In this document: positions 49,309 to 59,568 of the stretch, one piece after another
Layout of the letters: the number at the start of each line of letters is the position of its first letter
How positions within the stretch are numbered: the stretch's first letter is position 1
Assembly: GCA_004519485.1 (NCBI GenBank)
Contig: CP038135.1
Location: forward strand, 368,501 to 432,500
DNA: 64,000 nt
Reading direction: 5' to 3'
DNA from: Nannochloropsis oceanica
Taxonomy: Eukaryota > Sar > Eustigmatophyceae > Eustigmatales > Monodopsidaceae
Made by a program: the position numbers and the translations under genes
The notes under the pieces: model-generated
Told to the model about the DNA's origin: nothing
Database searches by the model: none
Seen by the model: the letters and a program-made list of their open reading frames with translations, nothing else

Positions 49309-50499
49309 ATGATGCCCAAGCCCAAGCCTTCCCCTGAGCCCCGTATCCTTCGGGGCCACGAGGCAAGCGTGCAAGCAGTCTCCTTCCTGGGCAGCAGCGG
49401 TAGCAGCAATGATGGGGAGCCTCCCCTCCTCGTGACGGGCGATGCCGACGGCCATGTAAAGCTCTGGGACCTTGGCGCCTGTCGTCCGCGAATAAGCTGG
49501 ATGCCGCAGCAGTATTCTGCCCCCTCCTTGTGTATGGCGCCGCCGACCCTGTCATCGATGAAGGGTGTCTTGAGCTTGCATGCGCTCGAACAAGGCCGGC
49601 AATTGTTGACGCAGCTTCGCGGGGGAACCATTTCGTTGTGGGACATGGGCGAATATGGAGGGCAGCCCCGACCAGTGCGTTCCTGGGCGACGGGTTCGTT
49701 TCATTTTTGTAAGGTCTCGGTGGGTGGAAATGTCAGTGCTACAGCCAGTGCAACGCCACAGCAGCATCACCAGCAGCGGTTATTGTTGGCGCCGACAGCC
49801 GAGTCGGAACAATTTCAATTGTGGGACATGCGGGATGGCACGCGTCCAGCGCATACATTTGCGCCTTCAGAGCCTGAGAACAGGGGGCTGTGTATGTGTC
49901 TTCGCTTAGTGTTGCCCACCACTTCTGTTGGGGAGGGAGATGGTGCTGGTGGTGGTGCTGCCGCTGGAGAGGGGTTTGCGCTGGCGGTGTATGAAGATGG
50001 TTCTCTATGTGGATGGGATCTTAGACGTTGTTGTACCTCTTTTACGTCTTCTTCCTGCAGTAGCAGTAGTAGCCGCAGTGGCAGTACTGCTGCGTTCTCT
50101 GTCAAGCTTACTGAGAAAGAAACGCCCGTGGCTTTGGATATCGGGCCGTCGGGAAACCGAGGAATCTTAGGAGCAGCAGGTTGTGAGCTCGTCCTTTTTG
50201 ACCTGGAGCTGGCACAACACCGGTGTACGAAAAATAAATCCCTCTCGCTGAAGCACCCAGGTGTAGGGGCAGTAGTAGTGCGGAGTGATGAGAAGCTTTT
50301 CGCAACGGGAGGTTGGGACCATCGGGTGCGTATTTTCCGGTGGCAAGATGGCGCACCTTTGGCAGTATTGAGAGGACATAGCGAAAGTGTGAACTCCTTG
50401 GCCTTTAGTTCGGATATGAGTACGCTGGTCTCGGTGGGGAAGGACGCAAGGGTGGCGTCGTGGGAAGGCCTTTACCCGCCGACAATACCACCACCGTAG
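49309..50499 (+). CDS. GNB1L: WD40 protein GNB1L/Asa1-like
   Basis: The single exon gives 396 residues, predicted to form one seven-bladed beta-propeller. The first blade has ILRGHEASVQAVSFLG and TGDADGHVKLWDL; other GH/WD blocks are LRGGTISLWDMGE, FQLWDMRD, YEDGSLCGWDLR, and the final pair FATGGWDHRVRIFRWQDGAP and LRGHSESVNSLAFSSD. The ending VASWEGLYPP, placed just after the last blade, is characteristic of GNB1L and yeast Asa1. That family supports folding of PI3K-like kinases together with the TTT complex. Ser-rich and Gly/Ala-rich insertions separate some blades. The next-best reading is a generic WD40 protein; the C-terminal signature favours GNB1L. Confidence 0.78.
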   Translation: MMPKPKPSPEPRILRGHEASVQAVSFLGSSGSSNDGEPPLLVTGDADGHVKLWDLGACRPRISWMPQQYSAPSLCMAPPTLSSMKGVLSLHALEQGRQLLTQLRGGTISLWDMGEYGGQPRPVRSWATGSFHFCKVSVGGNVSATASATPQQHHQQRLLLAPTAESEQFQLWDMRDGTRPAHTFAPSEPENRGLCMCLRLVLPTTSVGEGDGAGGGAAAGEGFALAVYEDGSLCGWDLRRCCTSFTSSSCSSSSSRSGSTAAFSVKLTEKETPVALDIGPSGNRGILGAAGCELVLFDLELAQHRCTKNKSLSLKHPGVGAVVVRSDEKLFATGGWDHRVRIFRWQDGAPLAVLRGHSESVNSLAFSSDMSTLVSVGKDARVASWEGLYPPTIPPP

Positions 50500-51021
50500 G
50501 AGGGATATCAGGCGTAGAGTTTTCGTTGGGACGCAAATAAATAAAGGTCAAAATTTAGAACATTGTAGGAACATGCACAGAATACTTAGAAAAATAATAA
50601 AATTACCTGTTGGTTAGGACCTCTGCGACGAGCTGGGTCTTGTTCAACGTTCTCTGAGTGCAAGGTCGTCCTCTTTTTTTCATTTTGTCCTTGTTTCTGT
50701 ACCCTCCCTTTCCCGAAAAATCCATAAAATCACTTCCTTTCTTCCTTCTTCTGTTCCTTCCAGCCTTTCCTTCTGCTTTCTTGCGTATGTGGTGAGGGGG
50801 GAAGATGGGCAAAAAGGGAAGAGGGGGAGATTTTTTGTTCTTTAAGCTACTAACCCTATGTAGGACCACCACTGCATGCATGGACCAGCTTAAAGCTCTG
50901 GACCAGACGTACCCAGCAGCCGGGAAATGCAGCATGTGAGTGAGGTGTGTTATGTTTGTGGAGATGATGACTATGGTGGTGCTGGTGATAAGATGCAACT
51001 GTAAACCCTCCGGGAAAGAGT
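50500..51021. other. Convergent intergenic region
   Basis: It contains the 3' ends of the GNB1L-like gene and a light-harvesting gene. No coding or repeat was recognised. Confidence 0.45.
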
Positions 51022-51930
51022 TTACTGCGCCGCGGCCCACTCAGCAGTCTGGGTGAGGATCCCCTTGGGCTGGAGAAACTCCTGAATGAGCATGCCGGCC
51101 GCGCCGAGCATGGCAAGACGGGCGTGCTTGATCTCAGCCAGAGCGTAGTCGGGGTTGACACCATTGTCGGCGAATCCAAGCGGGTCGAAACCAAGGTCAC
51201 CGGGGACGAAAGCCTCGGGGTCCTGGAAACCAACGTCAACAGCATTACCGAAGGCATTGACACCGGCCTTGGCCTGGGTCTTGGCGGCACCGGACAAATC
51301 TCCGAATCGGCCTTGCACGACCTTGGTGCGCTCCAATGGAGACAGGTTATCCTCATAGGTGAATCGCTCGTTGTAAACCTTGGCGAAGGTGGCCACCTCA
51401 ATAAAGGCGATGGCAAGGAGGATCTGGGACAAGCCGAGGGTGGGGACGGCGGACAAGGCCTTGATGGCGTTAAGCTCAGAGAACTCGGGGGCGAACTTGA
51501 AGCCTTGGAAGCCGGAAGGGGCCTGGACCAACTCAGGAGTCACCATGCCGAGGGTCGCCACCATGGCCAATCGCCCGTGCTTGAGCTCAGCATTACGCAG
51601 CCAGTTCACATCGAAGATCTTCGACAGACCAAAGGGGTCAAAGCCAAAGTCACCCACCAAGGAGCCGTCCCCAATCTCCGGCTTGGTCACCCAAGGGAGG
51701 GCGGTGGAGAGGGTCGGATCCTCGCGGACGTACCACTTCCCAAGAGGACCGACGCCGGGCTCAACCTCCTTCAGATAGTTGTTGGCAGTCTGAGGCTTGG
51801 CGGCCTTGGCAGCCCCGGCCTTGCCAGACTTAGCGGCCTCCATCCTGGTCGTAGCGGGCAAGGGGGCGTTGGGGGCGAGGAAGGCCTGGGCGCCGATTAG
51901 GCCCGTGACGAAGAGGACAGCAGTCTTCAT
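51022..51930 (-). CDS. Light-harvesting chlorophyll-binding protein (LHC family, Lhcr-like)
   Basis: This is a thylakoid antenna protein binding chlorophyll a and carotenoid. The single exon gives 302 residues. The pre-sequence is MKTAVLFVTGLIGAQAFLAP, a signal peptide ending in the stramenopile AxAF junction, followed by a basic transit region rich in Ala and Lys. Three membrane helices are visible: helix 1 with ELKHGRLAMVATLGM, helix 2 around ILLAIAFIEVATFAKVY, and helix 3 with EIKHARLAMLGAAGMLIQEF. The ExxHxR pairs of helices 1 and 3 are the chlorophyll ligands and inter-helix salt bridges. FGFDPFGL and PGDLGFDPLGF precede helices 1 and 3. The long loop between helices 1 and 2 and the DPLGF repeats favour an Lhcr (photosystem I) type, but subfamily needs a tree. 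It uses an unusually C/G-ending codon set, as expected of a highly expressed gene. Confidence 0.92.
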   Translation of the reverse strand: MKTAVLFVTGLIGAQAFLAPNAPLPATTRMEAAKSGKAGAAKAAKPQTANNYLKEVEPGVGPLGKWYVREDPTLSTALPWVTKPEIGDGSLVGDFGFDPFGLSKIFDVNWLRNAELKHGRLAMVATLGMVTPELVQAPSGFQGFKFAPEFSELNAIKALSAVPTLGLSQILLAIAFIEVATFAKVYNERFTYEDNLSPLERTKVVQGRFGDLSGAAKTQAKAGVNAFGNAVDVGFQDPEAFVPGDLGFDPLGFADNGVNPDYALAEIKHARLAMLGAAGMLIQEFLQPKGILTQTAEWAAAQ

Positions 51931-52880
51931 GACGGGATTCGAGGAAGGATGGGACTATGATTCATATGATGGGTAGGGTGGGTGGGAGGAGAATTGTGAG
52001 TCTTTTGTACGTGCATATACCATGTAGCTCTGGTCTTCAAATACATGCTTCTTTTTACTGTGTAGCCCGACTGGCTCAATGATGACTTTGCTGCTGTCAG
52101 TCCCCACCACACCTCTCATTCTAATATAGTGACAATGTGTTTTTGCCTTCGCGTGTGAATGCAATACATCAAAAGGAAGACACCAGAGTCCCTGTGACTT
52201 CGAGCCAAAATCCTCTGCCTCTCTCATGGGGAGGCCAGACAACCAGCCCAGCCCAAACCACCTTCCATTCAAATGACAAACACAGGGTAACATAGCCACG
52301 CATGACCAGATATCAGGCAAACACGTGGCCAACTGCCCAGGTGGAATTTATCCATGACAATGGAGAGAAGCAGAGCGAAGAGGGCAGGCAAGGGGAGGGA
52401 GAGGCGGGCGAAGGTGGTTGGTTGAATTGATGAGATACCTTTTGCGAAGGACTGACCTGCGTGGAAAAGAAGGGCGGAAACGTGTGAAAGGAAGGCTAAA
52501 TCTTCTCCAGTACGAGGCACTCGGGCCTGTATGTAGACGGGCATGAGAGTACATTTGTGTGTTGGTGCTGCCCTGCTTGGACGTCGTCTATCTTGTTGAC
52601 TTCCAAATCTTTGTCTGCGGCACGGAGGATTTCCACATCAACCACCAAGGCTCGTTCTCCTGATTCCGCTTGCCTAAAACGAAGCAGAGAGCCAGGACCT
52701 GCTTGCCTTTGAAGTGTTTGGCTCCCTTTCTAAAGCACTTTGCGCACCATAAAATATGGGGCAAGAGGCTTGACAGCTATCTACGATGCTGTTCCCCAAG
52801 TTATTTGTCTCTCACATACATTATTCCCTTCCTTCCTGCCCACACATACCGTAACAGACATCCACTCTCCCGTCTCAAAG
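51931..52880. promoter_or_regulatory. Shared divergent promoter of two light-harvesting genes
   Basis: There are 950 bases between the starts of two antenna genes facing away from each other. No other gene was recognised here, so the region probably carries both promoters and possibly common light-responsive elements. Individual sites cannot be assigned by eye. Confidence 0.5.
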
Positions 52881-54110
52881 ATGAAGTGCGCGATGGTTGT
52901 CCTCGGCAGCTTGGCCATGGCCTCTGCCTTTGTCCCTGCCGCCCCTAAGATGTCTCGCAGTAAGTACACAACGAGTGCTGGGTGGTCTCGGACACGGGGG
53001 GGGGTAGAGAGGGGGCTTGACGCGCTAAGGGAGGCGCAAGAAAAAGGCGGATCGACACGCACAGGCTTGGAAGGCACGCCCATCTTTTTTGTCGGTAGCA
53101 GCATTTCATAGACGCTTTAGTATGTGTGGTTTGTACGTCCTACGTGGGGTGGATACTGTCGGCATATGGCGGTAGGATTTGCCTGAACCAGAGCCATACC
53201 AGAAGACGATAATCCCGTTTGGGTTATTATTATGGTATAATGCGTGTAAGCACTTTGTCCAGAGTGTTTAGTAAGCTTAATTGACCTAGGTACTGCAGTC
53301 GGTAATCCCTTCATTTTGCTCACTCGTCGGACCTCCATTTTTCTTCTTTCAACCACCCAAAACAGCTCGTGGCGTGGCCCGCATGGCCGTGAACGAGATC
53401 CTGGGCGCGGACGTAGAGACGGGTGGCGTCTGGGACCCCCTGAATTTCTCCAAGGATGAAGGAAGCCTCTACCGTTACAGGGCAGTCGGTGCGTTTACCC
53501 GTCTATCTTCCCATCCCTCCCTCCCTCCCTGCCGCTCTTTCTCTCAATCACACACAATCCTTCTCTCCTCAATGGACGCGATGACTTCGTCTGCTGGATG
53601 CCCTTTTGTGCCAGCGCCTTGTCATCCTACGAATGAAGATGTATGCACCCACGCATCATCGCCCTCCCTCCCTCCCTTCAACCCACCCCTCCAGAGCTCA
53701 AGCACGGCCGATTGGCCATGCTCGCAGTTTTGGGCCTGTGGTTCTCTGAGTTCTACCACCCTCTGTACGATGGTAAGATCAGCCCTGGCCTCAAGGCCAT
53801 CGGTGAGCTCCCTGGCGCCGCTTGGCTGCAGATCCTGGCCGCCATTGCGGTGGTTGAGTTGACGATCGGCAAGCAAGACACGGAGAACAAGGCCCCCGGC
53901 GACCTCGGGTTCGGTTTGAACTTCAACCCCTTCAAGAATGACCCGGAGAAATTCGCGGAGCTGCAGCTGAAGGAGCTCAAAAATGGTCGCTTGGCGATGC
54001 TTGGTGCCGCCGGCATCCTCCTGCAGGAGGGTCTCACTGGGCAGACGTGCTTTGAGCAAATTGCTGCCCAGCACTTGAGCCCCTTTGGGGATGGACAGGG
54101 CTTCTTCTAA
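52881..54110 (+). CDS. Light-harvesting protein of the FCP/VCP (Lhcf-like) type
   Basis: This is a thylakoid antenna protein; in eustigmatophytes this class binds violaxanthin and chlorophyll a. Three exons, 52881-52959, 53366-53488 and 53695-54110, give 205 residues. Exon 1 holds the targeting peptide MKCAMVVLGSLAMASAFVPA, with the ASAF junction. Exon 2 carries GGVWDPLNFSKDEGSLYRYR. The second splice rebuilds the chlorophyll-ligand Glu of ELKHGRLAML (G|AG). Exon 3 holds helices 1-3: LKHGRLAMLAVLGLWFSEF, WLQILAAIAVVELTIGKQD and LKNGRLAMLGAAGILLQEGL, with GDLGFGLNFNPF between. Compact size and the KNGRLAM helix 3 fit the FCP/VCP group. It is head to head with the other antenna gene. Confidence 0.93.
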
Positions 54111-54887
54111 GTACGTACATTGAATGTCTTGGAGGAGTTTGGAGATTTGATTGTTGGGAAGCTGCCGCGTTTTTGGTTTTGTTTGAAGCGTCGCCCCCTC
54201 CGTCTTCTTCTGGATTACTCTACCCTACCCTCACCCTCACCTTACCGTCTTGCGTCTTTTTCCACCCACACAGAAATCGGTCGTTGTTATCCACGTGCAT
54301 TCAGCTTCGTCGTCCTATGTGGTCTCCCATCCCAGCGCCATGGATACTTGAGAGAGGGAGAGATCGAGGACAGGGGTAGGGTAGAGACGATAGCGGGAAG
54401 GATTATCTTCGTTGCGTGTCCAGCGGTCTTCGGGAGCAAATATCCCTTGTACTCGTTCGTGCATTTGTGTCAGTGTGTGACGCGGGATGAGAGCCGGGGC
54501 CAGGACCTACTGTTAGAGCGCCCGTAACGAAACCCAACATTTCTAGAAGGAATTAAGAAAAAAAAGATAAGTGAAATAAAGCGAGAGGGATCCTGAACGA
54601 CAGGCCCAAATAAGCGTTTTCTCCAATTAAATCTTAATTGCTCTGCTTATCTAGTCATGTCAGTGACGACACAGAGACAATAAAATGCGCGTGTGTGTGA
54701 GAGTGTGTGTGTCATCGAACATCTTTTTTACATTTCTTTAATTTTTTCACACCCGTTTCCTTTCCTCTCATTCTACCTTTTATTTGATCAACTCTTATTC
54801 CCCTTCTTTGGACAGATAACGTGAGATACTTTGTGTCTTACAATAAATAAAAATGTTTATATCTAAAAAACAATATTTACGTCGGTC
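54111..54887. other. Convergent intergenic region
   Basis: It lies between the antenna gene and the poly-Gln/His membrane protein gene. A GT-rich stretch (gcgtgtgtgtgagagtgtgtgtgt) occurs near 54688-54712. No coding was recognised. Confidence 0.45.
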
Positions 54888-55338
54888 CTAGCGAGGACTG
54901 AGGGGGGGTAGAGCTGTTGGTGGTATATGATTTGTACCGACCCCTGTTTCTCCGCCAGTCACTGCCTTCTCCAAGGCCCGATGTCGTCGGTGCTGACGAC
55001 GTTTTCGATGAGCGTGAATTTCAGTGTAATGCGCAAGAATGCGACATATATCCTCAAACGTCCAGCCCCTCTTGTGACCTTCGTTGCTGCCGCTGCTCCT
55101 GCCCCTGCCTGTGCGGTTGCTGCCGCTTGAGGTTGCTGCCGCTATTAGTTTGACCTTCATCTCTTCCTCCTCTGCCTCCACGATGGCTGCAAGCTCGGCC
55201 AACTCCGATGGCGAGGGCTTTAGACCTAGGCCTAGAAAGAGGTCCTTCAGGTACCTCCGAGATAAGAGTTGTTGCTGTTGCTGTTGGTGCTGATGTTGGT
55301 GCTGTTGGTGCTGGTGCTGGTGCTGGTGCTGGTGCTGG

Positions 55339-55375
<37 letters not shown>

Positions 55376-55988
55376 TGATGGTGTTGTCGAAAGCCCGAGA
55401 TATTCGCGCCAGGCGAAAGAAGTAGATTGAGCTGAAGAGTTGGGAGAAGGCCACCATGGCGACCAGTGCTGCCAATATCGCTTCCTCGATTTTTACGCCC
55501 GGTGACACATCTGCTGCCCTTGATGACCTCGTGGTGAGGCCTAGCACCACAGATAGGACAATGTACGGTCCGAGAACGCTTGCGTTGAACAAGAGCTGGA
55601 CTGTTAGAGGGAATAGACTCATTCTTTTTCTCACTCTGGTCCCCCCACCCTCTCCGGCTGAAGCTTGGTGTTTCCCGTTCTGCGCGAGGACAAAGAGCAC
55701 TCGTACATCCAAGACAAGCCCGATGCCAGCCAGGGTCAATGATGAGGCTTCGCGCCAGGATTCATTGTGATGGCTACTGGAGCCCGCTGCCATAAGGATG
55801 ATTAACACGGCGAGGGCAAGAGCGAGACTCGAAAGACCGAGTTGCAGATGATGCTGTAGGCGAGGCCTAAAGGCCCAAGGCGGACGCGGCAAGGCGTCGG
55901 GGACGTGCGATGGTGATGATGTGGAGTGAAAAGGGGCGTGGGAAGAGGGCAGCAGGGGCGTGGTGGTGGAAGTAGAGGATGGCGGCAT
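54888..55988 (-). CDS. Four-helix membrane protein with poly-Gln/His tract, function unknown
   Basis: The single exon gives 366 residues. The Ser/Thr/Pro-rich N-terminus is followed by four hydrophobic segments: LSSLALALAVLIILMAAGS, SLTLAGIGLVLDVRVLFVLA, LLFNASVLGPYIVLSVVLGL and ILAALVAMVAFSQLFSSIYF. After them comes a Gln run passing into alternating Gln-His (encoded by 55265-55374), then LKDLFLGLGLKPSPSELAELAAIVEAEEEE and, after a Gly/Ser linker, WTFEDICRILAHY. The last two pieces have the helix-loop pattern of a degenerate EF-hand pair but lack clear calcium ligands. No family is recognised. The gene looks real from the membrane segments and sustained frame. Confidence 0.55.
55265..55374 (-). 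repeat. CAG and CAGCAC repeat (poly-Gln, Gln-His)
   Basis: Read on the minus strand, about 14 CAG codons run into alternating CAC/CAG codons. The hexanucleotide part is regular, suggesting slippage-driven growth. Confidence 0.9.
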
Positions 55989-57207
55989 GCTATGTGAGAG
56001 TAGGTTGGAAGAAAGTCGGTTGAGACGACGCGTGGATTGGCCAAGCAGATGAAGCGAGCGGATGAAATTTCTTTTAAAAGACGCCTCATGGTGGAGGCTG
56101 CGTATTTAAACTCGTGTGAGGGTTGCCTTCTTCTTGTTCCACACACAGCTCTTCATTCCATCACCCTCAGTGACGTCACATACTAGTGGTACTCCCGAAT
56201 CCGGCTCCTGGTGGTCTGAAGGGCATTTTTAAGTTGTCTGCTTACCTTATTTCCAGTCCACATCATCTTTAAGGGAAGATTAGTCCTTGCTTTGACCTCT
56301 TCAGGAGAATCTCTCATGCGCATGCTCCTCGCCCACCCACCTCTCACCCTTGTTCCACAAGTTCTTCTTTTCGTGCGAGTGTGCCCGCACACTCTTTCTT
56401 CCGCACTCATCAGGATCGCAACTGTCAAAAGTTATATCCTACTAATTCGATATAGTTTTGGTAATGGCATGGAGGGAGGGGGGGGGAGTCTCTCGGGCCC
56501 AAGTGGCGACAGAACGTTGCTATCTGCAGAAGCACCAGGCCATCTGCCACAAGCAGAAGGTAAACATGCAAAGGATCAACACATCGAAATGCGCACAAAG
56601 CACAATGGCCACGACCTAAGTACACACACTGGCATTTATAAGGAACAGTAGAACTGAGACTCGTGGGTTGCTCAGGAGCGTGATTTTGGGGTATTAGCTC
56701 TGGTGGGACAATCGGGACTTTCAAACTGAAGATTTCTCGAAACCAGTTTATCCAGAAATGAAGCGCTGATAATGAACGAGCAACGAGGGGGAAAAGCACG
56801 ATGTTGTTTCCTGTGCCCCTTCTCCTGAATTCTTCCTCGCGATAGCGAGTAGATGCATCATAGTGGCCGAAAGTGCTTGGCTAGGAAAATTTCAGCATGG
56901 GACGCAGGCTCCCCTCACGCAAAAGAACAACGAAGATGCAAGTGGCCTCGCTCTTCTGATTTGGAACAATTATTTCAGGAATTGAAGATGCACAGGAGCA
57001 CAAGCGATGGGTCCGTCTGCGCATGGCTTCCTTGCTGCGGTGGCCCGAACTTACGAGTGTGCACTATCCGCCAAATTGCCACACTCTCTGCTAACAATGT
57101 CTCGGGCTCACTTCCCCTATTCCCGCCTGTTGCCCCGTCTCGGTCAGCTCACGACTCAACACCCCCCATTTTGTCCATACACACCTCAGCAGCAGCTGCT
57201 CTGCCCG
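55989..57207. other. Divergent intergenic region
   Basis: There are 1.2 kb upstream of both flanking genes. In-frame Met codons of the next gene start at 57007, so part may be coding. No other feature was recognised. Confidence 0.4.
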
Positions 57208-59568
57208 ATGACCACACTCGATTATGTCACCGGTGCGGCAGGAACCGAGGACAAAAAGATACAGGGCGTAGGAGACCCTCGCATCATCACCACTAGCAGT
57301 GCTAGCAAGAGCCACCATCCGATTTCGCCCAGGAGCGCCTCCTCCTTCCGTCCAGCATCGTCGTATGCCTCCTCCCCCTCCTCGTCCTCATCCGTCTCCT
57401 CGAAACGAAGCAGTTCCAGCAGCAGCAAGCCCATTACCTATGGCACGTCGACTTTGCTGCCGCCATCTGTGCTCCCTCCCGAATACCTGCATGATATGCG
57501 GGAGACCATCCGGCAACGCCTGGAGGCCATGCCGGCAGATCGGGAAACTGACCTGGTGGCCTTTGCTGAATGGGTTTCCCTGTTCGTCGGGCGCACTCTG
57601 ACTAGCCGCCGAACAGGTCTGTTGCTGCCCCCCACGGTGGCCTCGTCCAAGGCCATTTGCAGCAGCAGGGGGAAAAGTTGTGCAGCTGGCGATGATTCGG
57701 AGAAAACGGAGGAGCGTCGGCAACGGCGCAAGACGGAGACTGCGGCAGCGGCGGCGGCGCAGCAAGACGATGAACACATGTTTGTAGTGGGACAGGGCTA
57801 TTCTCGTCCCGCGCCCAATTCGCCTTCGTCCTACTCCACTTCGTCTGCCGAGAGCTGTGTTGACACCACCACTGTCGGCAGTGGGATGCACCCTGAAAGT
57901 GAGCAGGGAGATGAGCAGCAGCAGCAGCAGCAGTCTGCCGTCGCGGATGTTGCAGTAGTCTCGGCCGGTGCAGTTACTGGTGCCGGCACATCCCCCAGGC
58001 CGAAGGTTTCCGGCAACCCGAGCGACTTGGAACTCATATCCATTCTTTTGGATTTCTCCAGTAAGGCCAAGGCCACAGCACCGCAACGAAAAGCCACGCC
58101 CATGCCCGGGTCCATCTCCTCTGACTCATCTTCTCCCTCCTCCATCGTGTCGCCCAGAAAGACCAAGAAGAAAGCCAGCCCCCTGTTACCTATTCCCTCC
58201 CGCCACGAAACGCCGCATCATTCCTCGGTGCTGCTAAACACAGCCGCTCAAGCACCTGCCGTAATCCACAACAGTTCGGCCACCGGCCAGTCCTCCCCTT
58301 CTCCTCTTCCCTCGACGACGGCAGATACGCATCAGTCCTCTCATGTTAACATGTCGATGGCGCTGCACAAGCCGTCGATTCCTATGCCACTTCATTCTTC
58401 GTCGTCTTTCTCTTCCCCTCCCTCTTCCTCCCCCTCACCCTCTTCCTCGCTGTCTCTTCCGCTGCCAGATCAGAAGACGACAGGCGATGCCACATCCCCT
58501 CATCCCTCCTCTCACCTTAAACAGCAACCCCAGTTCATGGCCTCATCCTCATCTTCATCCTCTCCTACTCTTCCTCCTCCGCCACCTCCCTCGTACGCCT
58601 ACTTCATGCAAGCCGGCTGCTCCCGCGAAGGAATATCTGCCGGGAACTGGACTTACTTCCACGGTGCCGGACTAAAAGGCCAACCCCACACAAACCTCTT
58701 CATGGGACAGCTACTCCGCATCTCCGGCGTGCCTTCCAAGACGCAAACAGTCGTGGCAGGCATCGTCCGGTACAACAAAGACACGACCTGCAACGCCGCC
58801 CTAGTCTTGGACATAGCCGAAAGTGCCTTTATCCTCACGCCTATTGCCCCGCTTCACGCTCTTCTCACCGGAAAGTACCTTGAAGAGGAGGCTCGCTTGA
58901 CCATCATGTCTAGACTTATCTCTCAATGGCTCAATTGTCCAGCCCGGAAGAGTGAGGCCTGGTCTCCCTCTGCCGCTTCTTCTGCCTCTTACCCCACGCC
59001 GTCGACAGGGTCGATAGAATCCGAAGCATCAGCAGCATCCGCAACATCAGTAGGAGCTTCGGTCAGGAATATGAGAACAGGAAGGCCAAAGCCAGCTATT
59101 GAGACTTCAGCCTTGTCCCCGATAGATGTGGCAGCAGGAGGAGTTGGAGGAGGAGGAAGAGGAGGAACACCAGCAGCGGCAGCAGTGCCTTATCCCCCCC
59201 TTCGAGCACCCTTCCCTCCGGGTCCGACTGATTTGGTCCCCCCTCCCCATGCAGCGCCTAAGAAAGTCGTGCCCCCTCCTCCGTCCCCGCGGCCTTTTGC
59301 AGTGGTCGTCCCTCACCCACAGCGCTTTTCCCACCATCAACACTTCCCTCAGCACCAACAGCAGCAGCAGCAGCAGTATCCATTGTCTGCCCCTGTCCAT
59401 CATCAACTCCAGCAGCAGCAGCAGCAGCAGCACACCCATCGGCTGCATCCCCAGCACCAGCCCTACTCCCATTCGTCCTACATGCATCAACAGCAGAGTG
59501 TGTTCCAGCAGCAGCAGCAGCAGCAACAACAACAACGGCAGCAGCACGCTCCTCTCGCGCGCGCTTAA
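57208..59568 (+). CDS. Low-complexity protein of unknown function
   Basis: The single exon gives 786 residues from the Met opening MTTLDYVTGA; the same frame is open to a Met at 57007, which would make 853. Most of the chain is Ser, Pro or Gln repeats. Two stretches look folded. One is near 57480-57620 (EYLHDMRETIRQRLEAM, AFAEWVSLFVGRTL), predicted helical. The other is near 58600-58950 (GISAGNWTYFHGAGLKGQPH, LFMGQLLRISGVP, NAALVLDIAESAFILTPI, LTIMSRLISQWL). The C-terminus is Gln/His-rich with CAG and CAA repeats. I recognise no family. The composition is like that of transcriptional or RNA-granule proteins, but that is only an impression. Confidence 0.55.
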   Translation: MTTLDYVTGAAGTEDKKIQGVGDPRIITTSSASKSHHPISPRSASSFRPASSYASSPSSSSSVSSKRSSSSSSKPITYGTSTLLPPSVLPPEYLHDMRETIRQRLEAMPADRETDLVAFAEWVSLFVGRTLTSRRTGLLLPPTVASSKAICSSRGKSCAAGDDSEKTEERRQRRKTETAAAAAAQQDDEHMFVVGQGYSRPAPNSPSSYSTSSAESCVDTTTVGSGMHPESEQGDEQQQQQQSAVADVAVVSAGAVTGAGTSPRPKVSGNPSDLELISILLDFSSKAKATAPQRKATPMPGSISSDSSSPSSIVSPRKTKKKASPLLPIPSRHETPHHSSVLLNTAAQAPAVIHNSSATGQSSPSPLPSTTADTHQSSHVNMSMALHKPSIPMPLHSSSSFSSPPSSSPSPSSSLSLPLPDQKTTGDATSPHPSSHLKQQPQFMASSSSSSSPTLPPPPPPSYAYFMQAGCSREGISAGNWTYFHGAGLKGQPHTNLFMGQLLRISGVPSKTQTVVAGIVRYNKDTTCNAALVLDIAESAFILTPIAPLHALLTGKYLEEEARLTIMSRLISQWLNCPARKSEAWSPSAASSASYPTPSTGSIESEASAASATSVGASVRNMRTGRPKPAIETSALSPIDVAAGGVGGGGRGGTPAAAAVPYPPLRAPFPPGPTDLVPPPHAAPKKVVPPPPSPRPFAVVVPHPQRFSHHQHFPQHQQQQQQQYPLSAPVHHQLQQQQQQQHTHRLHPQHQPYSHSSYMHQQQSVFQQQQQQQQQQRQQHAPLARA

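Noticed and set aside
51124-51900. Plus-strand open frame opposite the Lhcr-like gene
   Set aside because: It results from strong third-position G/C bias in a highly expressed gene; the light-harvesting protein is on the other strand.
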